Source: a virus
Direction: 5' to 3' (one strand)
IMG/VR virus record: IMGVR_UViG_3300008116_003048
Location: 1-50,402 of that record
Length of the DNA stretch: 50,402 bases
Shown here one piece after another: positions 25,365 to 32,944 of this stretch (the first letter of the stretch is position 1; every line of letters begins with the position of its first letter). The notes under the pieces are model-generated. The model worked only from the letters and a program-made list of their open reading frames with translations. It ran no database searches and was not told the DNA's origin. The translations under genes and the position numbers were made by a program.

Positions 25365-25816
25365 TATTGTTGTATATCAAATAAACCAATATAGTCACAG
25401 GCTTCAAAGTATCCGTCTTGTCCAAAGTTTTGTAGCGTTTTAGAATCTGACTTGTGTGTCTTTCCTTTAAACCTTGGATTATCTTTCTCTTCTTCTGTTA
25501 AAGGTACAGACTTAATACCACTCCACTGCCATTCATCTTTTGAAGGACCGTTTGCAAAAACTGTTCCTAGTCCATCAACATTAACAACATTAGGGTACCA
25601 CACGCGGCCTTCTTCATCTACATGCTTAATATCTTTGAAGAGTTCAGGCATCTCGGCTTCGTATGTTTCAACATCGTATTCACCCTCTCTGATAAGGTCA
25701 GATGTATTATATCCACAGCTCAAACAAGAATATGCACTATGAAACTCGTTAATAGGAGTTTTATAACAAGCTAATGATTCTTTACATTTAGGGCAAGTAA
25801 TTAAATTATCAGTCAT
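25364..25816 (-). CDS. Conserved T4-like phage zinc-ribbon protein
   Basis: CPKCKESLACY and SCLSCGYNTSDL form a Cys4 zinc ribbon (residues about 8-37), followed by VWYPNVVNVDGLGTVFANG and DEWQWSGIKSVPL. From memory this arrangement recurs in T4-like phages of cyanobacteria and marine bacteria, supporting a myovirus relationship. Function unknown. Its presence inside the glycan operon shows that the sugar genes are interleaved with core phage genes. Confidence 0.6.
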   Translation of the reverse strand: MTDNLITCPKCKESLACYKTPINEFHSAYSCLSCGYNTSDLIREGEYDVETYEAEMPELFKDIKHVDEEGRVWYPNVVNVDGLGTVFANGPSKDEWQWSGIKSVPLTEEEKDNPRFKGKTHKSDSKTLQNFGQDGYFEACDYIGLFDIQQ

Positions 25817-26051
25817 TTAATTGTTGTTTTTTCTTTTGACTATTAGTATAGTTGATTGTAGTTCCTTCAGGATATGAATATGTAGTTGACGTGTTTATAA
25901 ATCCTGTTCCACCTATTCCGATTGAAATTCCACCATCATTAACTTTTGATAACTCTTCCTGTATTTCATCCCATTGTGCAGGTGTAACATTGTATGGATT
26001 AGCAGCTTTAGAGAATCCTTTTAACCATATAACAAATTCTTTCGACGTCAT
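25809..26051 (-). CDS. Small conserved phage protein, 80 aa
   Basis: The N-terminal FVIWLKGFSKAANPYNVTPAQWDEIQEEL resembles a short helical protein repeatedly seen in T4-like phages; the C-terminal half is a glycine/serine/threonine-rich stretch. Function unknown. Overlaps both neighbours by a few bases. Confidence 0.6.
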   Translation of the reverse strand: MTSKEFVIWLKGFSKAANPYNVTPAQWDEIQEELSKVNDGGISIGIGGTGFINTSTTYSYPEGTTINYTNSQKKKQQLND

Positions 26052-27358
26052 ATTTTATTTAATTTAGGAAGTTCTATTTTCTTTAACTTAGGTAGTTGTA
26101 ATTGAGGTTGAGTTGACTTAGGAACTTTGTCAAAATAAGTTTTAATCAGCTCTTTCATTTTATCAAAGCTAAATTCTTCTCTTGACTTCTTAGCTTGCCT
26201 CTTTGCCAACTCTTGATACTTGTTATACTTCTCATAAACGTCTTTAAGATAATGTTTAGCTTGAGATATATCAGGGCTGAACCATTGTGCATCTGGAAGA
26301 ATAATTCCTGGAACATGTGTTGATGGATGCGTTGGTTTTAATTCTCCTCCTATTTGACAAGTAAACTCACGATCTAAAAAGTCTGTTTGTCCTGACCAGC
26401 CAGAAACAATAATAGGCTTTTTAGCCAAAGAGAATTCAAGAAGAGGTCTACCGAACCCTTCACCTTTAGTTAGATTGAACATCGCTTTAACTTTACCGTG
26501 ATTATAAAGGTAGTTAATGTCTTTGTCGTCTAATTCTCCATGAAGTAGATATACATTAGGAAGTTTTCCTTTAACTGATTCTCTGATAGCATCTATCTTT
26601 TTTAGTAGCGCATCTCGATCCATAATACTAGAACCAGCGCCAGATACTTTCATAATCAAAGCAGGTTTATTCTTTTTATCTTTGAATGTCTCTAAGAATG
26701 TTTTAAGCATTAGGCTTACATTCTTTCTGTCTTCGCCAATTTCACCTTGAAGCCAGTGACCAACAAATAAAAAGCAAAAGTCTTCTTCAATTTGATCTAA
26801 CTCTTGAACTAATTCTGTTTCTTCAATATCATTATCTTCTAAAAAGAAGTATTTGTTTAGATCAACTCCTTCAAATAGAACATCAACAGGTTTTTGTAGT
26901 TTAATATCTTGAATAAGTTGATTAGTGTTTTTGTCTCTCTTCTGATATGCGGTTTGCTCAAATACAGTTTTAGCGTGTTTAGAAGACACTAGGGTAACAT
27001 TCATTCTATTTATTCCTTCTATCCACGCAGGATCGCAAGCAGTAGTTTCTATACCAGCAGTTATACCAATATTATAAACTCCTATTGGTTGAAATTCATT
27101 TGGTACAGTTATTTGAATCCACACATCTGGCTTTTTTGGAAGTTCTGGTGTGTGATGAATCATAGGAAGTATCCAACCCCACTCTTCCATATTATCTTGA
27201 ATATAACCCCAAGGAGTAGCTCCCCATCTTTGACTTAAGATTTTAAAGTCATATTCACTTTTCTTAGTTTGATATAAAGCTCTAAAGAAATCTCTAGCTC
27301 TAGCACCGTAACCGGAGTAAGTATCAATAGGACATGATACAATACACAACTGTTTCAT
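26048..27358 (-). CDS. Family 4-like (GT-B) glycosyltransferase
   Basis: A 436-residue GT-B enzyme: the C-terminal domain shows FLFVGHWLQGEIGEDRKN and TKGEGFGRPLLEFSLAKKP, the GEGFG...E nucleotide-sugar contact, followed by IIVSGWSGQTDFL. The N-terminus (YSGYGARARDFF) fits the acceptor domain. No membrane helix. Probably one of the first enzymes acting in the operon order. Confidence 0.85.
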   Translation of the reverse strand: MKQLCIVSCPIDTYSGYGARARDFFRALYQTKKSEYDFKILSQRWGATPWGYIQDNMEEWGWILPMIHHTPELPKKPDVWIQITVPNEFQPIGVYNIGITAGIETTACDPAWIEGINRMNVTLVSSKHAKTVFEQTAYQKRDKNTNQLIQDIKLQKPVDVLFEGVDLNKYFFLEDNDIEETELVQELDQIEEDFCFLFVGHWLQGEIGEDRKNVSLMLKTFLETFKDKKNKPALIMKVSGAGSSIMDRDALLKKIDAIRESVKGKLPNVYLLHGELDDKDINYLYNHGKVKAMFNLTKGEGFGRPLLEFSLAKKPIIVSGWSGQTDFLDREFTCQIGGELKPTHPSTHVPGIILPDAQWFSPDISQAKHYLKDVYEKYNKYQELAKRQAKKSREEFSFDKMKELIKTYFDKVPKSTQPQLQLPKLKKIELPKLNKI

Positions 27359-27359
27359 A

Positions 27360-28802
27360 TTAGTATATTAATTTGTGTGTAATTTTATTTTTAGGTAACT
27401 TTTCTATTTTAAGTAGTTCAAACTTCTTTCTAGGTTTAAACTTAACAAATGTTTCATCTACTGATTCAATGATATTGTCGCACATGTGTTTTGCACTCAT
27501 CATAGATTCTTCAGATAGAACCCATTTACGTCCAGCCATACCTCGTCTTTGTCTTTCTTCTATTGGCATATTATAAACCTGTTCTAGCTTTTCTGCTGCA
27601 TCAATGAAGCTACAGCGATCATCTATAATATAAGGTGTAGGTATTGAACCAACTATACTTTGATTTGTTGGAAATAAAGGTATTGCCCACTCTCCACATT
27701 CTTTATATGTACCGTAATGATTAGAACAGAATTTATCATCGAAGTCAATCCACTTACCATTCTCATCAACAAACCTCATTTGATCTTGCATACCACCAGT
27801 TACATTTGCCATGATCATTTTACCGCACATCATACCTTCAGTTAAGCTAAGACCCCAACCTTCATTGGAAGACATTAACATAACAATGTCGCTTAAGTTA
27901 TAGAGTAGATTAACTTCTTCAGCTGGTACACGTGAATCAGAGAAGTATACCTTTTGATATTCTGGGTCGCAAAGGAGTTCTATTACGGCTTCTAAGTCTG
28001 TACCGTTTTCGTCTTGTCTTTGTGTGTGAAGTACAAGCGCACATTTAGAAGCCTTTTCTTTACCTATTCTATCACAAAATACAGAATACGCTGCAATAGT
28101 GTCTGCTGTACATTTACGTCTAATATTTCTTGAATTGTAGAACACAATAAACTCTGGTTCAAAATCACCAAAAATTTGCTTTCTTTTTGCTTCTAACTTG
28201 TCATTTTCGGGATTCATGAATTCTGTGATAGGATAGAATATCTTCTCATTAATTCCATGAGGTACATACTTAATGATCTTGTCTTTAGCTTTATCTCCTA
28301 GAACAAGTCTATTAATATTTTGAGTTTGTTTAGAGATTGCCATTAAAGTATCACAAGACTCATAGTATGATTTGTTATATAATGGAGCTGGCATATCGTC
28401 CCAAATATTCAAATAGATCATTGGAACTTTTTTACGTATCTCATTCTCCATCTGGAATAACCATATCCAGTATCTAGGATCAGTAAAGAACATGATAGCG
28501 TCTGGCTTTTCTATTTCCATTAATTGCCTAATCAACTCTACCGTACCATATCCAGATATTGGGTACATATAAACACTTGCATCAGGAATATCAGCAACAC
28601 GATTAGTATCTTGAGAAATGTCTAGACGTTTGCCTTGATCTGGGTGATTAATAGCAGCTCCTAAATTAACCCAATTGTATCTGTGTGCTGTACCTACAAC
28701 TATCTCTCTAGCCATGGTAGAGATTCCAGAAGTCATGCGTATGTCATCACATAAGAACAGAATTTTCTTTCTCTGTTCTCTAGGAATGTAACCTTCTTTC
28801 AT
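27360..28802 (-). CDS. Family 4-like (GT-B) glycosyltransferase
   Basis: The 480-residue protein begins with a basic stretch, then ILFLCDDIRMTSGISTMARE (glycine-rich acceptor loop) and contains SSNEGWGLSLTEGMMCGK, the conserved E-x7-E region of GT4. It is the first enzyme gene of the operon, 7 bp downstream of the ribbon-helix-helix gene. A paralogue-like partner lies next to it. Confidence 0.85.
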   Translation of the reverse strand: MKEGYIPREQRKKILFLCDDIRMTSGISTMAREIVVGTAHRYNWVNLGAAINHPDQGKRLDISQDTNRVADIPDASVYMYPISGYGTVELIRQLMEIEKPDAIMFFTDPRYWIWLFQMENEIRKKVPMIYLNIWDDMPAPLYNKSYYESCDTLMAISKQTQNINRLVLGDKAKDKIIKYVPHGINEKIFYPITEFMNPENDKLEAKRKQIFGDFEPEFIVFYNSRNIRRKCTADTIAAYSVFCDRIGKEKASKCALVLHTQRQDENGTDLEAVIELLCDPEYQKVYFSDSRVPAEEVNLLYNLSDIVMLMSSNEGWGLSLTEGMMCGKMIMANVTGGMQDQMRFVDENGKWIDFDDKFCSNHYGTYKECGEWAIPLFPTNQSIVGSIPTPYIIDDRCSFIDAAEKLEQVYNMPIEERQRRGMAGRKWVLSEESMMSAKHMCDNIIESVDETFVKFKPRKKFELLKIEKLPKNKITHKLIY

Positions 28803-28809
28803 TTAAAAC

Positions 28810-29028
28810 TTATTTTATTGCGTCAATTAAAGTAGATCCTGTGTAGTATGTGTTATACTGTTCGTGAACAGATTGTCTGAAGCCTGAGTCAGTTAGATAC
28901 ATGAACATAGCTCTTTCAACTATGTCTTGTAAGCTCATCTTTGTTTTTACTGATGTAACTTTAAAGTCTTCGTATAAAGTCTGTGGGATCTTTACAGACG
29001 TTATGACTCTTTTTGATTTGTTTACCAT
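28810..29028 (-). CDS. Ribbon-helix-helix DNA-binding protein
   Basis: Residues 8-45 (VITSVKIPQTLYEDFKVTSV, then MSLQDIVERAMFMYL) match the Arc/MetJ/CopG beta-strand plus two-helix fold, which acts as a dimeric DNA-binding regulator. It is the promoter-proximal gene of the long glycan operon, so control of that operon or of itself is the obvious inference. The 60 bp upstream are almost pure AT with ATATTTATTAG close to the start. Confidence 0.75.
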   Translation of the reverse strand: MVNKSKRVITSVKIPQTLYEDFKVTSVKTKMSLQDIVERAMFMYLTDSGFRQSVHEQYNTYYTGSTLIDAIK

Positions 29029-29088
29029 ATTCCTTTTCTAATAAATATACTAGAATATACAAATAAATATGTAAATAAAAAAATATTT

Positions 29089-29994
29089 TTAGGCTTTTTT
29101 ATCACAAAGTTCTGGCTTGTTAGTATAAGGACAGAACTTACAACTGTTTAAATTCTTAGGGTATAATCTATCTTTGTTGTACTTTGCATCAACTGTGAAA
29201 CACTCTCTTATAAACAGAGATAAATCTTTGATAGCATCTTCTACTTTCTTTTTACCATTTGGAGGTACGAACTCTTGTACTCTATAGATTGGATAGTCTG
29301 GATTCTGATATACTTTTCTCTTTACTATAAAGAACTTAACGTCTATCTTTTCCTCAGGCACATTCATTACCTTTGAGTAGAACCTCTTGTACAACAGTAT
29401 TTGATTGATTTTAGTCTGGTCTTTCTTTTCGTAGTCTGACCAACCTTTTGTGCTGGTTTTGATATCGTAGATGGTGTAGGACTCTGTGTTTTTTTCATAG
29501 ATAATAAAGTCAATTGATCCATTCATTAATACGTTTGGTATGTCTTCTAGAACAGGCTGAAGGATAGGGATCTCTATACCAACTAATTCAGTGTTACGAA
29601 TAGAAAAGTACTTCTTCCTATTCTTCTTAAGCCAGTCTAGTGTTGATTGACCGTCAGCCAAAAACTCTTTTAACTCTTCTTTAGTAGTAAAGTGTTCGTT
29701 TTTATTTTCTTGTAAGCTTATCCTATAGTTTTCAACAAGCCTGTCTTCTAGCATTTTATTCAGATCTAATTCATCTGCAGCTTTACCAGACTTCTCATAC
29801 ATTGTCTGTAAGTAACTCTGAATGGTTTCATGCATGGCAGTTCCATATACTAGGTATATAGAAGGCTTGAAGCTAGACTCTTTCTTAATATACGTTAAGT
29901 ACCATTGGTATTGACACTGCTTATATATAGAATACTGAGAGTAGCTTACTGCCTTTTGATAGGCAAAGTTTATGTCTATTTTTGGCTTAGGCAT
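29089..29994 (-). CDS. PD-(D/E)XK exonuclease, Cas4/RecB-like with Fe-S cysteines
   Basis: GSIDFIIYE...YTIYDIKTS gives the acidic and D-x-K catalytic pattern of RecB/Cas4 nucleases. An early Cys (SIYKQCQYQWYLTYI) and the C-terminal CKFCPYTNKPELC match the four-cysteine iron-sulphur arrangement of Cas4/AddB. Such nucleases process DNA ends; T4-like phages often carry one. There is no CRISPR array or cas1/cas2 nearby, so a phage recombination role is more likely. Confidence 0.82.
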   Translation of the reverse strand: MPKPKIDINFAYQKAVSYSQYSIYKQCQYQWYLTYIKKESSFKPSIYLVYGTAMHETIQSYLQTMYEKSGKAADELDLNKMLEDRLVENYRISLQENKNEHFTTKEELKEFLADGQSTLDWLKKNRKKYFSIRNTELVGIEIPILQPVLEDIPNVLMNGSIDFIIYEKNTESYTIYDIKTSTKGWSDYEKKDQTKINQILLYKRFYSKVMNVPEEKIDVKFFIVKRKVYQNPDYPIYRVQEFVPPNGKKKVEDAIKDLSLFIRECFTVDAKYNKDRLYPKNLNSCKFCPYTNKPELCDKKA

Positions 29995-30263
29995 TATTTC
30001 TTTTTACCTACAATAATCGTTTTGATCTTTTGTAGATATAGAATGTTATCCATTTGTTCTTCAATGGCTGCATCTATCCACTGTTCTAAAGACCAATCTT
30101 CACGATCTAATGTAGTACCATATTTAGCTTTGCCTACGTTTGACCTACTGATAAACTTATCAACAATAGCATCAACAACAGAGTCAGCTTTAGGAACTTC
30201 TCTTTTTTGTATAGGAACATTATCATGAATTGTGATAGTTCCCAGATCTCTATTCATTGTCAT
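29994..30263 (-). CDS. Conserved phage protein, possible MazG-like hydrolase fragment
   Basis: The C-terminal half, KYGTTLDREDWSLEQWIDAAIEEQMDNILYLQ, resembles the helical EEXXD-type region of short phage MazG-like/dNTP-hydrolase-related families. The N-terminal part is not recognised. At 89 residues it would hold only part of such a domain, so enzymatic activity is uncertain. Coupled to neighbours by 1- and 14-base overlaps. Confidence 0.5.
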   Translation of the reverse strand: MTMNRDLGTITIHDNVPIQKREVPKADSVVDAIVDKFISRSNVGKAKYGTTLDREDWSLEQWIDAAIEEQMDNILYLQKIKTIIVGKKK

Positions 30264-30486
30264 TTTGCTTCAATTCTTTAGGGTAAAAGTCATCGTTTAC
30301 ATGTCCACATTTAGTACACACAAAAGTAGGAATTGGAAGAACTCCATCTTGTGCTTGACCAGTTAAGAACTTACTAACTTTACGAAGCATTAGTGCTTCT
30401 TGAAATGTTTCGTTACCACACGATTCACATTTGATCCCTACAGTTTTGTCTAGAGATACGTTTACTTTTAATCTTTGATCTTGCAT
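30250..30486 (-). CDS. Zinc-ribbon protein, 78 aa
   Basis: CESCG near residue 20 and CTKCG near residue 57 form a Cys4 zinc ribbon with a long insertion. Small zinc ribbons of this type occur in T4-like phages. Role unknown; nucleic acid or transcription-apparatus binding is possible. Confidence 0.65.
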   Translation of the reverse strand: MQDQRLKVNVSLDKTVGIKCESCGNETFQEALMLRKVSKFLTGQAQDGVLPIPTFVCTKCGHVNDDFYPKELKQNDNE

Positions 30487-30530
30487 GTTGTTTTATTTAA
30501 AAATGTTGCTACTGTTCTTTAACTTATTTT

Positions 30531-30800
30531 TTATTTCTTTTTAGTTAATTTATTTTCTAATTTATCGAAGCGTGAATCTGTATAGCTATAGTTCTCATCA
30601 ATTCTACGTTCTACTAAATCTATTGCTTGATCTAGTTTACGTTCTATTGAATCATATTTATCTTGAATTTCTCTCCATAGAGATTGATTTTGTTGTTCTA
30701 GTGACTTGACCTTCTTTAACATTTTAACAATATTGATGATAAGCCAAACCAATATCCCGACTAACACTGTAGCCGAAACACCTAATAAAAATGTATTCAT
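30531..30800 (-). CDS. Membrane-anchored coiled-coil protein, 89 aa
   Basis: One transmembrane segment at residues 4-28 (FLLGVSATVLVGILVWLIINI) is followed by a charged coiled coil to the C-terminus. The layout is that of small phage membrane proteins such as holin-like or i-spanin-like proteins; position upstream of the lysis region fits, but no function is proven. Confidence 0.6.
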   Translation of the reverse strand: MNTFLLGVSATVLVGILVWLIINIVKMLKKVKSLEQQNQSLWREIQDKYDSIERKLDQAIDLVERRIDENYSYTDSRFDKLENKLTKKK

Positions 30801-30838
30801 AATTTATATCTCCTTATATGTCAAAGAACAGTAGCTTG

Positions 30839-30920
30839 TGCCCCAAGAGAGACTCGAACTCTCACATCTTTCGATACTAGATCCTAAGTCTAGCGCGGCT
30901 GCCAATTACGCCATCGGGGC
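30839..30920 (-). tRNA. tRNA-Leu (anticodon UAG)
   Basis: A complete cloverleaf with acceptor GCCCCGA/TTGGGGC, discriminator A, a long variable arm (TATCGAAAGATG) as in class II tRNAs, and T-arm GAGAG-TTCGAGT-CTCTC. The anticodon loop CTTAGGA reads UAG, decoding CUA/CUN leucine. CCA is not encoded. Confidence 0.95.
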
Positions 30921-30921
30921 A

Positions 30922-30980
30922 GGTGTTAGTCTTTTGATCTACCATAGAGATCTACAGGTACTCCGAAGAGCGCTAACACC
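30922..30980 (-). ncRNA. Possible small three-way-junction RNA next to tRNA-Leu
   Basis: The minus strand has a perfect 8-bp closing helix (GGTGTTAG with CTAACACC) enclosing a GCTC-TTCG-GAGT hairpin with a UUCG tetraloop, stable only on this strand, and GATCT-CTATGGT-AGATC, a 5-bp stem with a 7-base loop. The order looks like a tRNA with D-like and anticodon-like arms but no T-arm. It may be a pseudo-tRNA, a processing element or an unknown RNA. Confidence 0.4.
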
Positions 30981-31037
30981 CCTGCTACAGATAATTTGAA
31001 TATAACTATTTACGTTAATAAAGAACTATTGATCTTA

Positions 31038-31313
31038 TTAGTGTCCATGAATAAATAAGCTGATCTCGATCCCTAATAAAGATCCTGCAACTCCACCCAT
31101 TGCATAACCAAACCACAAGTGCCAACTATCATCTGACTTGGCGATCTTCTTAATAACAAAGAAGCTAAATGTTGCTAATAGAAAATCTGATGTAGCAGAC
31201 CAAAAGTAATTTGCTTGCGCAACTGCCCGATAGTTAACAACCATCATACCATAGTTTAGAGTTTGTATTCCAAACATAATAGCTGCGTCACCAATATCTT
31301 TCCAGGTTTTCAT
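31038..31313 (-). CDS. Multi-pass membrane protein, 91 aa
   Basis: Two or three hydrophobic segments (about residues 10-30, 38-54 and 67-86) make this a small integral membrane protein. It lies directly upstream of nothing but the tRNA-Leu and directly downstream of the GH73-like gene, so a holin-type role is possible. No family is recognised. The start follows AAAACAAAGTT-ATG. Confidence 0.6.
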   Translation of the reverse strand: MKTWKDIGDAAIMFGIQTLNYGMMVVNYRAVAQANYFWSATSDFLLATFSFFVIKKIAKSDDSWHLWFGYAMGGVAGSLLGIEISLFIHGH

Positions 31314-31322
31314 AACTTTGTT

Positions 31323-31781
31323 TTAAATTGATAAAATGTCTTGGTGTCTTTTTATGATGTCTCTAAGTTTTTTAGCATAGCCTCTTGACTCAGAGTATTT
31401 TCTATCGATAAAGTTTATATATTGTGATCTAGTCATTTTTCTCTTTCTCATCATGAACTCTTGATAGAGTGCATAGTCTTGAACAGAATGCATCCATGTT
31501 TCATAGACAGCAAATCCACGTTCATTCTTTCTGATGGCAACAGTCTCTCTTACATTAGGCATCATCATACCAAATAAGTTGTTTGCTTCTTTACAGGTCT
31601 GGCTTTTGAAGTGACCTGTTTCAAGAATGGCTTGAGCAAATGCAATCTCTGGGTACATGATGTCCATTGCTTTAATGGTCAACCATAGATTTTCTTTAGT
31701 TAATAGACCAAGATCATTCTTAGCTTTTGTGTGAGGCATAAAGCTCGATAACACCAACAATAAAATGATTAGCTTTTTCAT
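31323..31781 (-). CDS. Exported glucosaminidase-like peptidoglycan hydrolase (GH73 type)
   Basis: A signal peptide (residues 1-20, MKKLIILLLVLSSFMPHTKA) is followed by IAFAQAILETGHFKSQTCKEANNLFGM, the catalytic-Glu block of FlgJ/GH73 N-acetylglucosaminidases (E54), and later QDYALYQEFMM. It would cleave the glycan strand of peptidoglycan in the periplasm, needing Sec but no holin. A second, cytoplasmic lysozyme of the GH19 type lies at 35924. Confidence 0.8.
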   Translation of the reverse strand: MKKLIILLLVLSSFMPHTKAKNDLGLLTKENLWLTIKAMDIMYPEIAFAQAILETGHFKSQTCKEANNLFGMMMPNVRETVAIRKNERGFAVYETWMHSVQDYALYQEFMMRKRKMTRSQYINFIDRKYSESRGYAKKLRDIIKRHQDILSI

Positions 31782-31796
31782 GTTTATTATTTTTAG

Positions 31797-31867
31797 ATGT
31801 CCCTCTAGGATTCGAACCTAGACTAAGTGGACCAAAACCACTTGTGCTACCGTTACACCAAAGGACA
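31797..31867 (-). tRNA. tRNA-Gln (anticodon UUG)
   Basis: Acceptor TGTCCTT/AGGGACA with a U1-A72 pair typical of tRNA-Gln, anticodon arm AGTGG-TTTTGGT-CCACT (UUG), and T-arm CTAGG-TTCGAAT-CCTAG. The discriminator position reads T. CCA is not encoded. Confidence 0.93.
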
Positions 31868-31925
31868 ATGTAAGCCGACTTTCGTCGACCTACGTGGCGT
31901 CAATGCTTATCGCACCGTCTTCAGG
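31868..31925 (-). ncRNA. Structured spacer RNA between tRNA-Gln and tRNA-Glu
   Basis: A TAAGC/GCTTA helix (31871-31875 with 31905-31909) encloses CGAC-GAAA-GTCG, a GNRA tetraloop hairpin on the minus strand, and a short ACG-CCA-CGT hairpin. It may be a processing signal of the tRNA transcript or a small RNA. It is not a canonical tRNA. Confidence 0.35.
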
Positions 31926-31997
31926 TACTCGGTACGAGAATCGAACTCGTATCACCACCGTGAAAGGGTGGTGTCCTAACCGTTAGACGAACCGAGC
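31926..31997 (-). tRNA. tRNA-Glu (anticodon UUC)
   Basis: Acceptor GCTCGGT/ACCGAGT, anticodon arm CCACC-CTTTCAC-GGTGG reading UUC, T-arm ACGAG-TTCGATT-CTCGT, discriminator A. A clear canonical tRNA, 6 bp from tRNA-Pro. Confidence 0.95.
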
Positions 31998-32003
31998 AAG
32001 GAG

Positions 32004-32080
32004 TCGGGTTGGCTGGATTCGAACCAGCGAGTTCTCCACATCCCAAATGTGGCGGGGTAACCGGACTCCCCAACAACCCG
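32004..32080 (-). tRNA. tRNA-Pro (anticodon UGG)
   Basis: Acceptor CGGGTTG/CAACCCG, anticodon arm CCACA-TTTGGGA-TGTGG reading UGG, T-arm GCTGG-TTCGAAT-CCAGC, discriminator A. It is the promoter-proximal tRNA of the Pro-Glu-Gln group. Confidence 0.95.
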
Positions 32081-32152
32081 TTCTAATAATCAAATTACAA
32101 AAATCTTTATTAATTTAAATATTAAATTAGCTAGTATTGTAAGTTTATACTA

Positions 32153-32200
32153 TATAGTGTAGCCACTATAAAAAAAATTGGGACAACATAGTTGCCCCAA
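32153..32200 (-). terminator. Intrinsic terminator of the lysis operon
   Basis: On the minus strand TTGGGGCAAC-TAT-GTTGTCCCAA forms a 10-bp stem (32178-32200) followed by eight T residues, a classic Rho-independent terminator for transcripts ending at the gene 32227. A second hairpin, TATAGTG-GCTA-CACTATA (32153-32170), follows immediately. The tRNA genes downstream therefore probably have their own promoter in the AT-rich stretch 32090-32150. Confidence 0.85.
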
Positions 32201-32226
32201 CTCTTTATAATAATAAACTAAGTAAA

Positions 32227-32499
32227 TTACTCTTCGTTGTTTTCTGCTTCGATTTTTTCTTTTTCAACTTCTGTTTTACGGTTTGTCCATTTGTCAACAG
32301 AAGCGATACCAAAAGCACCAAGGGTAATTACCATGAATCCATCAAAAATGAACTCATTGATAAGAAGTTCTTTGCCTAACCAACCTGTGATTAGATCAAC
32401 TCCTAATGCAATTATCATACAAATAAATGACATAAAACCTACAACACTCTTTTCATTGATGTCGTTATTGTCTCTGAATAGATCTTTCCAGAAGCTCAT
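32227..32499 (-). CDS. Two-segment membrane protein, holin-like
   Basis: Starting at 32499 (MSFWKDLFRDNNDINEKSVVGF) it has two hydrophobic segments (about residues 18-38 and 48-68) and a charged Lys/Glu-rich tail. This topology is usual for small phage holins. It is the last gene before the terminator and sits beside spanin-like genes, which supports a lysis role, though unproven. An upstream in-frame ATG at 32523 is less likely. Confidence 0.6.
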   Translation of the reverse strand: MSFWKDLFRDNNDINEKSVVGFMSFICMIIALGVDLITGWLGKELLINEFIFDGFMVITLGAFGIASVDKWTNRKTEVEKEKIEAENNEE

Positions 32500-32524
32500 A
32501 GTTTTGAGTTTTGTTGTGAACAAT

Positions 32525-32944
32525 TTAATTTAATGCCGCAACTACAACAGTCGTAACTATTGAGAAGAACATCCAAACAGCCCACATCCTCTTTTCTCTC
32601 CAATGTTGTTTATCTTCATCTTTAACAAGAGTATCTAATGTTTCTATTTTTTTATCTGATACTACAAGTTTTTCAGACGCATATACAAAATTAGAATCTA
32701 GTTTTTGCTTCTCAACCTTTAGAGAATCTATTTCTACTTTATTTACATTGACAGTTTTGTCTAATGCACTTATACTATCTCTTAAGTCAAGGAATTTTTT
32801 ATTGATCTCATCAGCCTGTTTAACTGTCATTATTACAACAGTGTCCTTACCTATCGTTTTTACCACCGGATACTGGCAGTAACTTGAAAGGCTTGCCAAG
32901 ATCATCAGCACTGTCAAGCATAATCTTAAGTTCATTGTTTTCAC
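32525..32944 (-). CDS. Signal-peptide coiled-coil protein with C-terminal membrane segment (spanin-like)
   Basis: An N-terminal hydrophobic signal (LRLCLTVLMILASLSSYCQ) is followed by a long coiled coil (about residues 40-110) and a C-terminal hydrophobic segment (MWAVWMFFSIVTTVVVAAL). Its first 98 bases overlap the end of the upstream lipoprotein gene in another frame, as in overlapping spanin pairs. A role in linking inner and outer membranes during lysis is inferred. Confidence 0.65.
   Translation of the reverse strand: MKTMNLRLCLTVLMILASLSSYCQYPVVKTIGKDTVVIMTVKQADEINKKFLDLRDSISALDKTVNVNKVEIDSLKVEKQKLDSNFVYASEKLVVSDKKIETLDTLVKDEDKQHWREKRMWAVWMFFSIVTTVVVAALN

Noticed and set aside
9508-28802. 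Host O-antigen locus captured as a prophage neighbour
   Set aside because: Conserved T4-like phage genes are embedded and coupled inside the run, and no flippase, polymerase or host marker genes are seen.
29089-29994. Cas4-like nuclease as sign of a CRISPR-Cas system
   Set aside because: No repeat-spacer array or other cas genes are visible; phage RecB/Cas4-like nucleases are common alone.
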